From Pseudomonas sp. UFMG81 (lineage in GTDB: Bacteria > Pseudomonadota > Gammaproteobacteria > Pseudomonadales > Pseudomonadaceae), in NCBI RefSeq assembly GCF_015354575.1, contig NZ_JACAFQ010000008.1:114209-178208 (forward strand): DNA of 64,000 nt. Reading direction: 5' to 3'. The position numbers and the translations under genes were made by a program. Below are positions 54,126 to 63,545 of the stretch, in pieces. Each line of letters begins with the position of its first letter. Position 1 is the first letter of the stretch. The notes beneath the pieces are model-generated. The model made no database searches. It was not told where the DNA came from and was given only the letters and a program-made list of their open reading frames with translations.

Positions 54126-56816
54126 ATGGTAGCGATGATGAACCCGAACGAGCCGTTGACGCCCCTCGATGCGGCGTTGGACAGCGATCCGGCCGAGACC
54201 GAGGAATGGTGCCAGGCGCTGGCGTCCACCTTGGCCCACTGCGGCGCTGCGAGGGCGCGCTACCTGTTGCAGCGCCTGCAAGCCCACGCCCTTGAGCTGG
54301 GCCTGGAGCGCGAGGCGCAGGCCTTCTCTGCCTACCGCAACACCTTGCCGGTGGAGCAGCAGGGGGCCTATCCGGGCGATCTGGAGCTGGATGAGCGGAT
54401 CACCGGCATCCTGCGCTGGAACGCCTTGGCCATGGTGGTGCGGGCCAACCATGCCTATGGCGAACTGGGCGGGCATATCGCCAGCTACGCCTCGGCGGCG
54501 GAGATCTTCGAGGTCGGTTTCCAGCACTTCTTCCGTGGCGAAAGCGGTGGCGAGCAACGCACCGGCGACCTGGTGTTCTTCCAGCCGCACTCGGCCCCGG
54601 GCATCTATGCCCGGGCGTTTCTCGAAGGGCGCTTGAGCGAGCAGCAATTGGCCAACTATCGCCAGGAGGTCGCGGGCAATGGCCTGTGCTCCTACCCCCA
54701 CCCCTGGCTGATGCCCGACTTCTGGCAGTTCCCCACCGGCTCCATGGGCATCGGCCCGCTCAATGCCATCTACCAGGCGCGCTTCATGCGCTACCTGCAG
54801 CACCGGGGCCTGCTGGATACCTCGGGCCGGCATGTGTGGGGCGTGTTCGGCGACGGCGAGATGGATGAGCCTGAGTCCACCGCCGGCCTGACCCTGGCGG
54901 CCCGCGAGGGGCTGGACAACCTGACCTTCATCGTCAATTGCAACCTGCAACGCCTGGACGGCCCGGTACGCGGCAATGGCCAGATCATCCAGGAGCTGGA
55001 GGCGCTGTTCAGCGGCGCCGGCTGGAACGTGATCAAGGTGCTGTGGGGCTCGGAGTGGGACGCGTTGTTCGCCCGCGACCATGAGCACGCGCTGCTGCGC
55101 CAGTTGGCGGCCACCCCCGATGGCCAGTTCCAGACCCTCGGCGCCAAAGATGGCAGTTACAACCTCGAGCATTTCTTCAACCAGGCCCCGGCCTTGCAGC
55201 GCCTGGTGGCGCACATGAGCTCCGACGAGATCAACGCGCTCAAGCGCGGTGGCCACGATTTCCGCAAGCTGCACGCGGCCTACGCCGCCGCCAAGGCGTG
55301 CAAGGGCCGGCCGACGGTGATCCTGGCCAAGACCAAGAAAGGCTATGGCATGAGCAGTGCCGGCGAGTCGCGGATGACCGCGCACCAGGCCAAGAAACTG
55401 GATGTGCAGGCGCTGTTGGCGTTTCGCGATCGCTTCCACCTGCCGCTGTCGGATGAGGCGGTGGAGCAGCTGCGTTTCTACCGCCCGGCCGAGGATAGCC
55501 CGGAGATGGTCTATTTGCGCCAGCGCCGTGCTGCCCTCGGTGGGGCGTTACCCATCAGGCGCAGTGACTGTGCCACGTTGCCTCTGCCCGAACTCGATGC
55601 ATTTGCCGGTTTCGCCCTGCACGCCGATGGCAAGGAGATGTCCACCACCATGGCCGCCGTGCGTCTGCTCGGCCATTGGCTCAAGGCGCCTGGGCTGGGG
55701 CCGCGTGTGGTGCCGATCGTCGCTGACGAGGCGCGCACCTTCGGCATGGCCAGCCTGTTCCGCCAGATCGGCATCTATTCTCCGGCCGGGCAGCGCTATG
55801 AGCCCGAGGATGCCGGTTCGTTGCTGGTGTACAAGGAGGCCCGCGACGGCCAGTTGCTCGAGGAGGGCATCACCGAGGCCGGGGCGATTTCGTCGTGGGT
55901 CGCGGCGGCCACCTCGTATGCGGTACACGGCGAGCCGATGTTGCCGGTGTACATCTATTACTCGATGTTCGGCTTCCAGCGCGTTGGCGACCTGATCTGG
56001 GCCGCCGCCGACCAGCGCGCCCGCGGCCTGCTGCTGGGCGCCACCGCCGGGCGCACCACCCTGGGCGGGGAGGGCTTGCAGCATCAGGACGGTTCGAGCC
56101 TGGTGATGGCCTCGATGGTGCCCAACTGCCGGGCCTGGGACCCGTGTTTCGCCGGGGAGCTGGCGCTGATCCTCGACCATGCCGCCCGGCGCATGCTGGT
56201 GGAGCAGCGCGACGAGTTCCACTACGTGGCGGTGATGAACGAAAACTATCCACAGCCATCGTTGCCCGATGGCGTGCGGGAGGCGGTGTTGCGTGGCATG
56301 TATCTGTACACCCGGCAGCAAGCGGAGCAGCCGCGGGGCCAGGTGCGCTTGCTGGGTTCGGGCACGATCCTGCGCGAGGTCATCGCGGCGGGCGAGCTGC
56401 TGGTGAACGAGTGGCAGGTCGACTGCGAGGTGTTCAGCGTGACCAGTTTCAGCGAGTTGGCGCGTGATGCGCGGGATGCTCGGCGCAGCGGCATTGCCGG
56501 TGAGGATGAGCATTGCCACCTGCGCCAGTGCCTGCCCGGCGATGCGCCGGTGATCGCGGCGAGCGACTATGTGCGCGCCTGGCCGCAACTGATTGCCGAG
56601 TATGTGCAGGCACCCTACATCACCCTCGGCACCGATGGCTTTGGGCGCAGCGACACACGCCAGCAGTTGCGGCGGTTCTTCGAGGTGGACAGGTATGCGG
56701 TGGTGATGGCGGCGTTGTATGGCCTGGTGCGGCAGGGGCGTTTGCCCAAAGAGGTATTGGCGCAGGCCCAGGCAAGGTATGCCATCACGGATGAAGGCGC
56801 ATCCTGGTATCGATGA
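54126..56816 (+). CDS. mdeB: 2-oxobutyrate dehydrogenase E1 component (AceE-like)
   Basis: An 896-residue homodimeric thiamine-diphosphate E1, paralogous to pyruvate dehydrogenase AceE. The TPP motif is GDGEMDEPESTAGL; other family blocks are YPHPWLMPDFWQFPTGSMG, KTKKGYGMSSAGESRMTAHQ and GTDGFGRSDTR near the C-terminus. It lies 24 bases after mdeA and should decarboxylate the 2-oxobutyrate that MdeA makes, feeding propionyl-CoA formation with shared E2/E3. GAGG precedes the start ATG by 8 bases. Slightly longer than E. coli AceE (887). Confidence 0.94.
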   Translation: MVAMMNPNEPLTPLDAALDSDPAETEEWCQALASTLAHCGAARARYLLQRLQAHALELGLEREAQAFSAYRNTLPVEQQGAYPGDLELDERITGILRWNALAMVVRANHAYGELGGHIASYASAAEIFEVGFQHFFRGESGGEQRTGDLVFFQPHSAPGIYARAFLEGRLSEQQLANYRQEVAGNGLCSYPHPWLMPDFWQFPTGSMGIGPLNAIYQARFMRYLQHRGLLDTSGRHVWGVFGDGEMDEPESTAGLTLAAREGLDNLTFIVNCNLQRLDGPVRGNGQIIQELEALFSGAGWNVIKVLWGSEWDALFARDHEHALLRQLAATPDGQFQTLGAKDGSYNLEHFFNQAPALQRLVAHMSSDEINALKRGGHDFRKLHAAYAAAKACKGRPTVILAKTKKGYGMSSAGESRMTAHQAKKLDVQALLAFRDRFHLPLSDEAVEQLRFYRPAEDSPEMVYLRQRRAALGGALPIRRSDCATLPLPELDAFAGFALHADGKEMSTTMAAVRLLGHWLKAPGLGPRVVPIVADEARTFGMASLFRQIGIYSPAGQRYEPEDAGSLLVYKEARDGQLLEEGITEAGAISSWVAAATSYAVHGEPMLPVYIYYSMFGFQRVGDLIWAAADQRARGLLLGATAGRTTLGGEGLQHQDGSSLVMASMVPNCRAWDPCFAGELALILDHAARRMLVEQRDEFHYVAVMNENYPQPSLPDGVREAVLRGMYLYTRQQAEQPRGQVRLLGSGTILREVIAAGELLVNEWQVDCEVFSVTSFSELARDARDARRSGIAGEDEHCHLRQCLPGDAPVIAASDYVRAWPQLIAEYVQAPYITLGTDGFGRSDTRQQLRRFFEVDRYAVVMAALYGLVRQGRLPKEVLAQAQARYAITDEGASWYR

Positions 56817-56879
56817 TGGCCCTGGCTGTATTGACCCTATCGCCAGCAAGCCCCCCACCCAAAGCCTTGCGCGGTCTCT

Positions 56880-56994
56880 GTAGGAGCGGCCTTGTGCCGC
56901 GAAAGGGCTGCATCGCAGCCCCGGTAATTTTGAATGCCACAGAGAAACCAGGGGCCGCTTTGCGACCCTTTCGCGACACAAGGCCGCTCCTACA
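56880..56994. repeat. REP doublet, type B
   Basis: TGTAGGAGCGGCCTTGTGCC and its distant complement (GACACAAGGCCGCTCCTACA), with a 50-base spacer, after mdeB. Confidence 0.92.
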
Positions 56995-57007
56995 CTGACC
57001 GCGTAAG

Positions 57008-57034
57008 ATGTGGGAGCCGGCTTGCCGGCGATAG
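57008..57034. repeat. Single REP unit, type C
   Basis: TGTGGGAGCCGGCTTGCCGGCGAT, a single type C unit immediately downstream of the type B doublet. Confidence 0.75.
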
Positions 57035-57054
57035 GGCCAGTAAACCGCGCCCAC

Positions 57055-57082
57055 AAAAAAGGCCTCTGACGAGGCCTTTTTC
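57055..57082 (-). terminator. Rho-independent terminator of yhcB (usable in both directions)
   Basis: AAAAAGGCCTC-tgac-GAGGCCTTTTT, 11-bp stem with A/T tails on both sides, 12 bases from the yhcB stop at 57094. Confidence 0.9.
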
Positions 57083-57093
57083 ATTTCATCCGA

Positions 57094-57531
57094 TCAACGC
57101 TTGAGCCCGTAGCTCTCATCCAGCATGCCCGGCGAGTTCGGTGCCTTAGGGGCGTAGTCACGCGGCACTTCGGCGGTGTCTTTCGGTGGGGTCAGGCGGT
57201 CGCGTGGCGCTTGCGCCGCTTCCGAGTGCAGGGCAGCCAGCAGGCGCTGACGGGTCAGCTCGTCCAGGGCCAGGCGGTTGGCGCCGTCGGCCAGGTGATC
57301 CTGCACGTCCTGGTAGCTTTGCGTGAGCTTCTGCACCAGCGACGCGGTGCTGTTGAAGTGGGTGACCACCTCATTTTGATAGGTGTCGAAACGCTGCTGG
57401 ATGTCATCCAGCTGGCGTTGTGTATTGCTGGGCGCCGCGTTGGGCAGCAGGCGGGCCAGCGCGAAACCTGCGACGACACCGATGACCAGGGCCAGGGTCG
57501 GCAGCAACCAAACAAGGAGCGAGTGTTCCAC
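57094..57531 (-). CDS. YhcB/ZapG family (DUF1043) envelope-division protein
   Basis: A 145-residue inner-membrane protein: one N-terminal helix (LLVWLLPTLALVIGVVAGFAL, residues ~5-25), then a coiled-coil (RQLDDIQQRFDTYQNEVVTHF and onward to ~100) and a disordered Pro-rich tail. YhcB connects cell division and envelope growth in E. coli and related bacteria. Here it is a single-gene unit with its own terminator, divergent from the hydrolase gene. Confidence 0.9.
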   Translation of the reverse strand: MEHSLLVWLLPTLALVIGVVAGFALARLLPNAAPSNTQRQLDDIQQRFDTYQNEVVTHFNSTASLVQKLTQSYQDVQDHLADGANRLALDELTRQRLLAALHSEAAQAPRDRLTPPKDTAEVPRDYAPKAPNSPGMLDESYGLKR

Positions 57532-57666
57532 GAGTCCTTCCTCTATAAACGGCTTTGCTTTACGTTAACGGCTCAGACCTGCGCTGTATACCGCGAGCAA
57601 TCGCAAATCAGAACAGAATTCCTCTGCTAGACGAGTCGACCCACCCCGAGGTCACGGAGTAGTGCC

Positions 57667-58302
57667 TTGCTTATCCGCGAAACACCTATGTTCATCGATG
57701 GCCCATGTGGCCAGCTGGAAGCCTTGTACCTGGACGTGGCCGATGCCCGTGGCGCGGTGCTGATCTGCCACCCCAACCCGGTCCAGGGCGGCACCATGCT
57801 CAACAAGGTGGTCTCGACCCTGCAACGCACCGCCCGCGACGCCGGTTACGTCACCCTGCGTTTCAACTACCGTGGCGTCGGCCAGAGCGCCGGCAGCCAC
57901 GACATGGGCGCCGGTGAAGTGGCCGATGCGCAAGCCGCAGCCGCCTGGCTGCGTGATCAGCACCCCGAGCTGCCGCTGGTACTGATGGGCTTCTCCTTCG
58001 GCGGCTTCGTCGCCGCCAGCCTGGCTGGGCACCTGGAGGCCGAAGGCGTCGAGCTGCAGCAACTGTTCATGATCGCCCCGGCGGTGATGCGCCTGACGGA
58101 GCAGTTCCCGCTACCTGGCCGCGTTGCCCTCACGGTGGTGCAGCCGGACACCGACGAAGTGGTCGACCCGCAGCTGGTCTACGATTGGTCTGCGGCGCTG
58201 ACGCGCCCCCACGAGCTGCTGAAAGTGGCAGAATGCGGACACTTCTTCCATGGCAAGCTGACCGATCTGAAGGATCTGCTGCTGCCGCGCCTTTCGAACT
58301 GA
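57667..58302 (+). CDS. Alpha/beta-hydrolase of the CocE/YfbB-like short type
   Basis: A 211-residue cytoplasmic hydrolase: HPNPVQGGTMLNKVV (oxyanion-hole side), FNYRGVGQSAGSHD, nucleophile GFSFGG (residues ~110-115), acid QPDTDEVVDP, and base GHFFHGKL. It is widespread and often called lysophospholipase-like or poly-beta-type; no substrate known. Start taken as the TTG at 57667, which has GGAG 7 bases upstream; an ATG at 57688 is the alternative. 24 bases upstream of trpS, likely co-transcribed. Confidence 0.87.
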   Translation: MLIRETPMFIDGPCGQLEALYLDVADARGAVLICHPNPVQGGTMLNKVVSTLQRTARDAGYVTLRFNYRGVGQSAGSHDMGAGEVADAQAAAAWLRDQHPELPLVLMGFSFGGFVAASLAGHLEAEGVELQQLFMIAPAVMRLTEQFPLPGRVALTVVQPDTDEVVDPQLVYDWSAALTRPHELLKVAECGHFFHGKLTDLKDLLLPRLSN

Positions 58303-58326
58303 GCAAGCCTGAACAAGCGAACACCC

Positions 58327-59676
58327 ATGACGACGCGCATTCTCACCGGTATCACCACCACCGGCACCCCGCACCTAGGCAACTACGCCGGTGCCATCCG
58401 CCCGGCAATCCTGGCCAGCCAGCAGCCTGGTGCCGATTCGTTCTACTTCCTGGCCGACTACCACGCGCTGATCAAGTGCGACGACCCGCAGCGCATCCAG
58501 CGCTCGCGCCTGGAAATCGCCGCCACTTGGCTGGCCGGTGGCCTGGACCCGGACAAGGTGACCTTCTACCGCCAGTCGGACATCCCCGAGATCCCCGAGC
58601 TGACCTGGCTGCTGACCTGTGTCGCGGCCAAGGGCCTGCTCAACCGCGCCCACGCCTACAAGGCCTCGGTGGACAAGAACGTCGAGGCCGGTGAAGACCC
58701 GGATGCCGGCGTGACCATGGGCCTGTTCAGCTACCCGGTGCTGATGGCCGCCGATATCCTGATGTTCAACGCGCACAAGGTGCCGGTCGGCCGCGACCAG
58801 ATCCAGCACGTGGAGATGGCCCGCGACATCGGCCAGCGTTTCAACCACCTGTTCGGCCAGGGCAAGGACTTCTTCGCCCTGCCCGAGGCGGTGATCGAAG
58901 AGAGCGTGGCCACGCTGCCGGGCCTGGACGGTCGCAAGATGTCCAAGAGCTACGACAACACCATCCCACTGTTCACCAGCGCCAAGGACATGAAGGACGC
59001 GATCTCGCGCATCGTCACCGACTCCAAGGCACCAGGCGAGGCGAAGGACCCGGACAATTCGCACCTGTTCACCCTGTTCCAGGCCTTCTCCACCCAGGCG
59101 CAATGCGCCGAGTTCCGCGCAGAGCTGGTGCAGGGCCTGGGTTGGGGCGAAGCCAAGCAGCGCCTGTTCCAACTGCTCGACGGACAGCTGGCCGAAAAGC
59201 GCGAGCATTACCACCAGCTGATTTCGCGCCCGTCCGATCTGGAGGACATCCTCCTGGCCGGTGCCACCAAGGCGCGCAAGATCGCCACTCCGTTCCTCGA
59301 ACAGCTGCGCGAGGCCGTAGGCCTGCGTTCGTTCCGCACCGCCGTGCAGGCCACCAGCGAAGTGAAGAAGAAGGCCGCCAAGAGCGCGCGTTTCGTCAGC
59401 TTCCGCGACGAAGACGGCAGCTTCCGCTTCCGCCTGCTGGCCGCCGATGGCGAGCAGCTGCTGCTGTCGCGCAGCTTTGCCGACGGCAAGAGCGCTGGCG
59501 CGGTGAGCAAGCAGTTGCAGCAGGGTGGCGAGGCGGATGTGCGGGTCGAAGGCCTGGGCTTTGCGCTGTGGCTGGATGGCGAGCAAGTGGCCGAGGGGCC
59601 GCAGTTCGACAATGCCGAGGCCCGTGAAGCCGCGATTCAGAGCCTGCGCGAGGCGCTGGCGCCACAAGCGGACTGA
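58327..59676 (+). CDS. trpS: Tryptophanyl-tRNA synthetase with C-terminal extension
   Basis: A 449-residue class I synthetase charging tRNA-Trp. HIGH-like TPHLGNYAG is at residues 14-22 and KMSKS at 204-208. The catalytic and anticodon-binding parts fill the first ~335 residues, the normal bacterial length. An additional ~100 residues carry a DUF1508/YegP-like repeat pattern ([20 protein letters not shown] and [16 protein letters not shown]) preceded by a Lys-rich linker (VKKKAAKSA). The role of the extension is unknown. Confidence 0.96.
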   Translation: MTTRILTGITTTGTPHLGNYAGAIRPAILASQQPGADSFYFLADYHALIKCDDPQRIQRSRLEIAATWLAGGLDPDKVTFYRQSDIPEIPELTWLLTCVAAKGLLNRAHAYKASVDKNVEAGEDPDAGVTMGLFSYPVLMAADILMFNAHKVPVGRDQIQHVEMARDIGQRFNHLFGQGKDFFALPEAVIEESVATLPGLDGRKMSKSYDNTIPLFTSAKDMKDAISRIVTDSKAPGEAKDPDNSHLFTLFQAFSTQAQCAEFRAELVQGLGWGEAKQRLFQLLDGQLAEKREHYHQLISRPSDLEDILLAGATKARKIATPFLEQLREAVGLRSFRTAVQATSEVKKKAAKSARFVSFRDEDGSFRFRLLAADGEQLLLSRSFADGKSAGAVSKQLQQGGEADVRVEGLGFALWLDGEQVAEGPQFDNAEAREAAIQSLREALAPQAD

Positions 59677-59686
59677 GGCATAAAGA

Positions 59687-59773
59687 CTGTGGGAGCGGGC
59701 TTGCCCGCGAAGCATGCGACGCGGTGCTTGGCACCGGCTTCGCCGGTGTTCGCGGGCAAGCCCGCTCCCACAG
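59687..59773. repeat. REP doublet, type A
   Basis: CTGTGGGAGCGGGCTTGCCC and its complement around a ~35-base spacer that itself contains a CACCGGCTTCGCCGGTG hairpin, after trpS. Confidence 0.92.
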
Positions 59774-59820
59774 GGAATGCATGCAGGCGGACAATGGCCG
59801 CATGTATCATTGCCATCAAG

Positions 59821-59853
59821 CGGGCCGGTCGCTAAAGTGACGGCCCGTTTTTT
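59821..59853 (+). terminator. Rho-independent terminator before zapE
   Basis: CGGGCC...GGCCCG stem with an inner GTC/GAC pair and a T6 tail (59848-59853), 145 bases after trpS and 20 before zapE. It would end trpS transcription beyond the REP. Confidence 0.8.
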
Positions 59854-59873
59854 GTTGCCTCGCTAACGAAATC

Positions 59874-60968
59874 ATGACGCCCCTAGAACGATACCAAGCC
59901 GATCTGAAACGCCCCGACTTCTTCCATGACGCGGCGCAGGAAACTGCGGTGCGTCACTTGCAGCGCCTGTACGACGACCTGGTGCACGCGCAGAACAACA
60001 AGCCGGGCATGTTCGGCAAGCTGTTCGGCAAGAAGGAGCAGACCCCGGTCAAGGGCCTGTACTTCTGGGGCGGGGTAGGGCGAGGCAAGACCTACCTGGT
60101 CGACACCTTCTATGAAGCGCTGCCGTTCAAGCAGAAGATGCGCACGCACTTCCACCGCTTCATGAAGCGGGTGCACGAGGAGATGAAGACCCTCAAGGGC
60201 GAGAAGAACCCGTTGACCATCATCGCCAAGCGTTTCAGCGATGAAGCCAAGGTGATCTGCTTCGACGAATTCTTCGTCTCCGACATCACCGACGCCATGA
60301 TCCTCGGCACGCTGATGGAAGAACTGTTCAAGAATGGCGTGTCGCTGGTGGCGACCTCCAACATCGTGCCGGACGGTTTGTACAAGGACGGCTTGCAGCG
60401 CGCGCGCTTCCTGCCGGCCATCGCCATGATCAAGCAGTTCACCGACGTGGTGAACGTCGACAGTGGCGTGGACTATCGCCTGCGTCACCTGGAGCAGGCC
60501 GAGCTGTTCCACTTCCCGCTCGACGCCGCCGCCCACGAGAGCCTGCGCGCAAGCTTCAAGGCGCTGACGCCCGAGTGTACCCAGGCGGTCGAGAACGACG
60601 TGCTGATGATCGAAAACCGCGAGATCCACGCGCTGCGTACCTGCGACGACGTCGCCTGGTTCGACTTCCGTGCGCTGTGTGACGGCCCGCGTAGCCAGAA
60701 CGACTACATCGAGCTGGGCAAGATCTTCCACGCGGTGCTGCTGAGCAACGTCGAACAGATGGGCGTCACTACCGATGACATCGCGCGTCGCTTCATCAAC
60801 ATGGTCGACGAGTTCTACGACCGTAACGTGAAGTTGATCATTTCGGCCGAGGTGGAGTTGAAGGACCTGTACACCGGCGGGCGCCTGAGCTTCGAGTTCC
60901 AGCGCACCCTCAGCCGCTTGCTCGAGATGCAGTCCCACGAGTTCCTGGCGCGGGCGCACAAGCCTTAA
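59874..60968 (+). CDS. zapE: Cell-division ATPase ZapE (AFG1 family)
   Basis: A 364-residue cytoplasmic P-loop ATPase linked to Z-ring function under stress. Walker A is GGVGRGKT (around residues 66-73), Walker B VICFDEF, sensor-like VATSNIVPDGLY, with the AFG1 C-terminal block TGGRLSFEFQRTLSRLLEM. Length agrees with E. coli ZapE (375). It stands alone, with a terminator just upstream and a REP doublet just downstream. Confidence 0.95.
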   Translation: MTPLERYQADLKRPDFFHDAAQETAVRHLQRLYDDLVHAQNNKPGMFGKLFGKKEQTPVKGLYFWGGVGRGKTYLVDTFYEALPFKQKMRTHFHRFMKRVHEEMKTLKGEKNPLTIIAKRFSDEAKVICFDEFFVSDITDAMILGTLMEELFKNGVSLVATSNIVPDGLYKDGLQRARFLPAIAMIKQFTDVVNVDSGVDYRLRHLEQAELFHFPLDAAAHESLRASFKALTPECTQAVENDVLMIENREIHALRTCDDVAWFDFRALCDGPRSQNDYIELGKIFHAVLLSNVEQMGVTTDDIARRFINMVDEFYDRNVKLIISAEVELKDLYTGGRLSFEFQRTLSRLLEMQSHEFLARAHKP

Positions 60969-60982
60969 ATCGACGTTGCAAG

Positions 60983-61050
60983 GCATCGCGGGGCAAGCCC
61001 GCTCCCACACCATGGGTTCATGGCGTGGGAGCGGGCTTGCCCCGCGATGC
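60983..61050. repeat. REP doublet, type A
   Basis: GCATCGCGGGGCAAGCCCGC and its complement (to 61050), between the convergent zapE and the GlxA-type regulator gene (stop at 61053). Confidence 0.93.
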
Positions 61051-61052
61051 TT

Positions 61053-62057
61053 TCAGGCTTCCTGCATGAACTGCTGGCGATACTGGTTCGGCGACAGTTC
61101 GGTGTGCTGGCGGAACAGGCGGGCGAAGAAGCTCGCGTCGTCGTACCCCACCTCGTAGCTGATGGTTTTGATGCTCTTGCGCGTGCTCGACAGCAGGCCC
61201 TTGGCGGTCTCGATGCGCAGCCGTTGCAGGTAGTGCAGCGGTTTGTCGCCGGTGGCGCTCTGGAAGCGGCGCATGAAATTGCGGATGCTCATGCCGTGGT
61301 TGCGTGCCACATCCTCGAAGCGGAACTTGTCGGCGAAGTGCTCTTCGAGCCAGTGCTGGATCTGCAGGATGATCAGGTCCTGGTGCAGCTTCTGCCCGCC
61401 GAAGCCCATGCGCCCGGGAGTGTAGCTGCGTTGCACTTCGTAGAGGATGTCGCGGGCCACGGCGCGGGCGACGTTGGCGCCGCAGAAGCGTTCGATCAGA
61501 TAGATGTACAGGTCGCAGGCCGACGTGGTGCCGCCGGCGCAGTAGAGGTTGTCGGCATCGGTGAGGTGCTTGTCCTGGTTCAGGCGGATCTTCGGGAAGC
61601 GCTCGGCGAAGCTGGCGAAGAAACGCCAGTAGGTAGTCGCCTCCTTGCCGTCGAGCAGGCCGGACTCAGCCAGCCAGAACACCCCGCTGGCCTCGGCGCA
61701 CAGCACCGCGCCACGGGCATGTTGCGCGCGCAGCCAGGGCAGCACTTGCGGGTAGCGTTGCAGGAGATTGTCGAAGTCGTCCCAGAAGGCCGGGAGGATG
61801 ATCACGTCGGCATCGTTCAGGCCGCTGTCGACCGGTAGCTGCACGTTGCTGAAACTGTCCACGGGCAGGCCGTCGGGGCTCACCAGGCCGATCTCGAACA
61901 TCGGTTGCAGGCCCAGGCCCAGCTGCTTGCTGTAGCGCAGGCTGGCCAGGTGGAAGAAGTCCTTGGCCTGCATCAGTGTCGAAGCGAACACTTTATCAAT
62001 GGCCAGGATGCTGACGCGCCGCAGCGACGCGGGGGGTTGGGTAAACATCATTGTCAT
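61053..62057 (-). CDS. GlxA-type AraC-family transcriptional regulator
   Basis: A 334-residue regulator with an N-terminal DJ-1/PfpI-like domain (VSILAIDKVFASTLMQAKDF; ARGAVLCAEASGVFWLAESG with Cys at the elbow) and a C-terminal AraC HTH pair (FEDVARNHGMSIRNFMRRF and ISYEVGYDDASFFARLFRQH). Family members include GbdR and CdhR, which control use of quaternary amines and amino acids. Ligand here unknown. Three near ATGs (62057, 62051, 62048) are possible starts. Divergent from nothing obvious; a REP separates it from the aldo/keto reductase. Confidence 0.92.
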   Translation of the reverse strand: MTMMFTQPPASLRRVSILAIDKVFASTLMQAKDFFHLASLRYSKQLGLGLQPMFEIGLVSPDGLPVDSFSNVQLPVDSGLNDADVIILPAFWDDFDNLLQRYPQVLPWLRAQHARGAVLCAEASGVFWLAESGLLDGKEATTYWRFFASFAERFPKIRLNQDKHLTDADNLYCAGGTTSACDLYIYLIERFCGANVARAVARDILYEVQRSYTPGRMGFGGQKLHQDLIILQIQHWLEEHFADKFRFEDVARNHGMSIRNFMRRFQSATGDKPLHYLQRLRIETAKGLLSSTRKSIKTISYEVGYDDASFFARLFRQHTELSPNQYRQQFMQEA

Positions 62058-62136
62058 TGTTCTTATAGGGTAGAGTGGTCAATCACCGGCTGGATCGTCT
62101 TATTTTTTGGCGATTGTGTCTACCCCAATGCACGGC

Positions 62137-62235
62137 GTCGCCTGCTTCGCGGGCAAGCCCGCTCCCACAGGTACCCCGCAGGCCTCGAGCGTAGTGAGAT
62201 CCTGTGGGAGCGGGCTTGCCCGCGAAGCAGGCGAC
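62137..62235. repeat. REP doublet, type A
   Basis: GTCGCCTGCTTCGCGGGCAAGC type arms that extend to 30 bp with complement GCCCGCGAAGCAGGCGAC, between the regulator promoter region and the stop of the aldo/keto reductase gene. Confidence 0.92.
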
Positions 62236-62247
62236 ACAGGGCTCGGC

Positions 62248-63288
62248 TCAGGGCGCCGGATTGGGCTGCTCCTGATGAATCGCCTCGATCGCCGCCAGCA
62301 GCTCGTCGCTCAAGTTCAGCGCCTGGCTATCGATGTTGCTCTGCAATTGCTCGACCGTGGTCGCGCCGATGATGTTGCTGGTCACGAACGGCTGCCGGGT
62401 CACGAACGCCAGGGCCATCTGCGCAGGATCCAGCCCATGCGCTTGGGCCAGTTGCACATAACGGCTGCACGCCGCCACGGTTTGTGGGTTGGAGTAGCGG
62501 GCGAAGCGGCTGAACAGGGTCAGGCGGGCATCTGCCGGGCGGGCGCCATTCTCGTACTTGCCCGAGAGCATGCCGAAGGCCAGCGGTGAGTAAGCCAGCA
62601 GGCCGCACTGTTCGCGGATCGCCACTTCTGCCAGGCCCACTTCGAAACTGCGGTTGAGCAGGTTGTAGGGGTTCTGGATCGAAACCGCACGTGGCCAGCC
62701 GCGGGTTTCGGCCAAATGCAGGAACTTCATGGTGCCCCACGGGGTTTCGTTGGACAGGCCGATATGGCGGATCTTGCCGGCGCGCACCTGTTCGTCGAGT
62801 ACTTCCAGGGTTTCTTCCAGTGGGGTGAACAGGTCCTGGGGCAGGTGCTGGTAACCCAGCTTGCCGAAGAAGTTGGTACTGCGCTCGGGCCAGTGCAACT
62901 GGTACAGGTCGATGCGGTCGGTCTGCAAGCGCGCAAGGCTTGCATCGAGTGCGGCAACGATGTGCTGGCGGTTGTGCTTGAGCTGGCCGTCGCGGATATG
63001 ACTGATGCCGTTGCCGGGGCCGGCGACCTTGCTGGCCAGCAACCAGTCGTCGCGGTCGCCGTTTTTCGCGAACCAGTTGCCGATGATGCGCTCGGTGGCG
63101 GCGTAGGTCTCTGGGCGCGGCGGCACCGGGTACATCTCGGCGGTGTCGATGAAATTGATGTTGCTGTCCTTGGCCAGGCGGATCTGGGCGAAGGCTTCGT
63201 CCTGGGTGTTCTGCTCGCCCCAGGTCATGGTGCCCAAGCACAGGGCGCTGACGTTGAGGTCGGTACGACCGAGCTTGCGGTATTCCAT
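62248..63288 (-). CDS. Aldo/keto reductase, Tas family
   Basis: A 346-residue (alpha/beta)8 NADP-dependent oxidoreductase. MEYRKLGRTDLNVSALCLG opens the barrel; NFIDTAEMYP carries the catalytic Asp-Tyr, WLLASKVAG the Lys, and LYQLHWPERS the His. ATTVEQLQSNI near the C-terminus binds the cofactor. The start at 63288 is clear. Physiological substrate unknown; the E. coli homologue Tas was found as a suppressor of tyrosine auxotrophy. Divergent from rplM. Confidence 0.93.
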   Translation of the reverse strand: MEYRKLGRTDLNVSALCLGTMTWGEQNTQDEAFAQIRLAKDSNINFIDTAEMYPVPPRPETYAATERIIGNWFAKNGDRDDWLLASKVAGPGNGISHIRDGQLKHNRQHIVAALDASLARLQTDRIDLYQLHWPERSTNFFGKLGYQHLPQDLFTPLEETLEVLDEQVRAGKIRHIGLSNETPWGTMKFLHLAETRGWPRAVSIQNPYNLLNRSFEVGLAEVAIREQCGLLAYSPLAFGMLSGKYENGARPADARLTLFSRFARYSNPQTVAACSRYVQLAQAHGLDPAQMALAFVTRQPFVTSNIIGATTVEQLQSNIDSQALNLSDELLAAIEAIHQEQPNPAP

Positions 63289-63473
63289 CGAAAGGACGCT
63301 CCTGGCAAAGAAGCCCATAAAAGCAGGTTGAAATTTTTCGCGCAATCTGGATAATTCTGCAGCTCTTCGCGTGGCGGAAGTGATGCACCACCACGCTAGA
63401 AGAACCTTTGTCGAACATTGGCGTGCCCGACCCGAGCCCCCAAAAGCGTCAGCGTTCGGCTGCGCGTTTGCCC

Positions 63474-63502
63474 TTGGCAAGCCGTGCACTATCCAGTAAG
63501 AT
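63474..63502 (+). promoter_or_regulatory. Sigma-70-type promoter of rplM-rpsI
   Basis: TTGGCA (63474-63479), 17-base spacer, TAAGAT (63497-63502), starting transcription near 63508 and leaving a leader of about 38 bases. Well placed for a ribosomal protein operon. Confidence 0.7.
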
Positions 63503-63545
63503 TCGCCGTCTATTTTTCGCTGGGCGGCCTCTGAGGCTTTAGAGA

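Noticed and set aside
53205..55439. Open frame of about 740 codons on the minus strand across mdeA and mdeB
   Set aside because: Antisense shadow of two genes with full family signatures.
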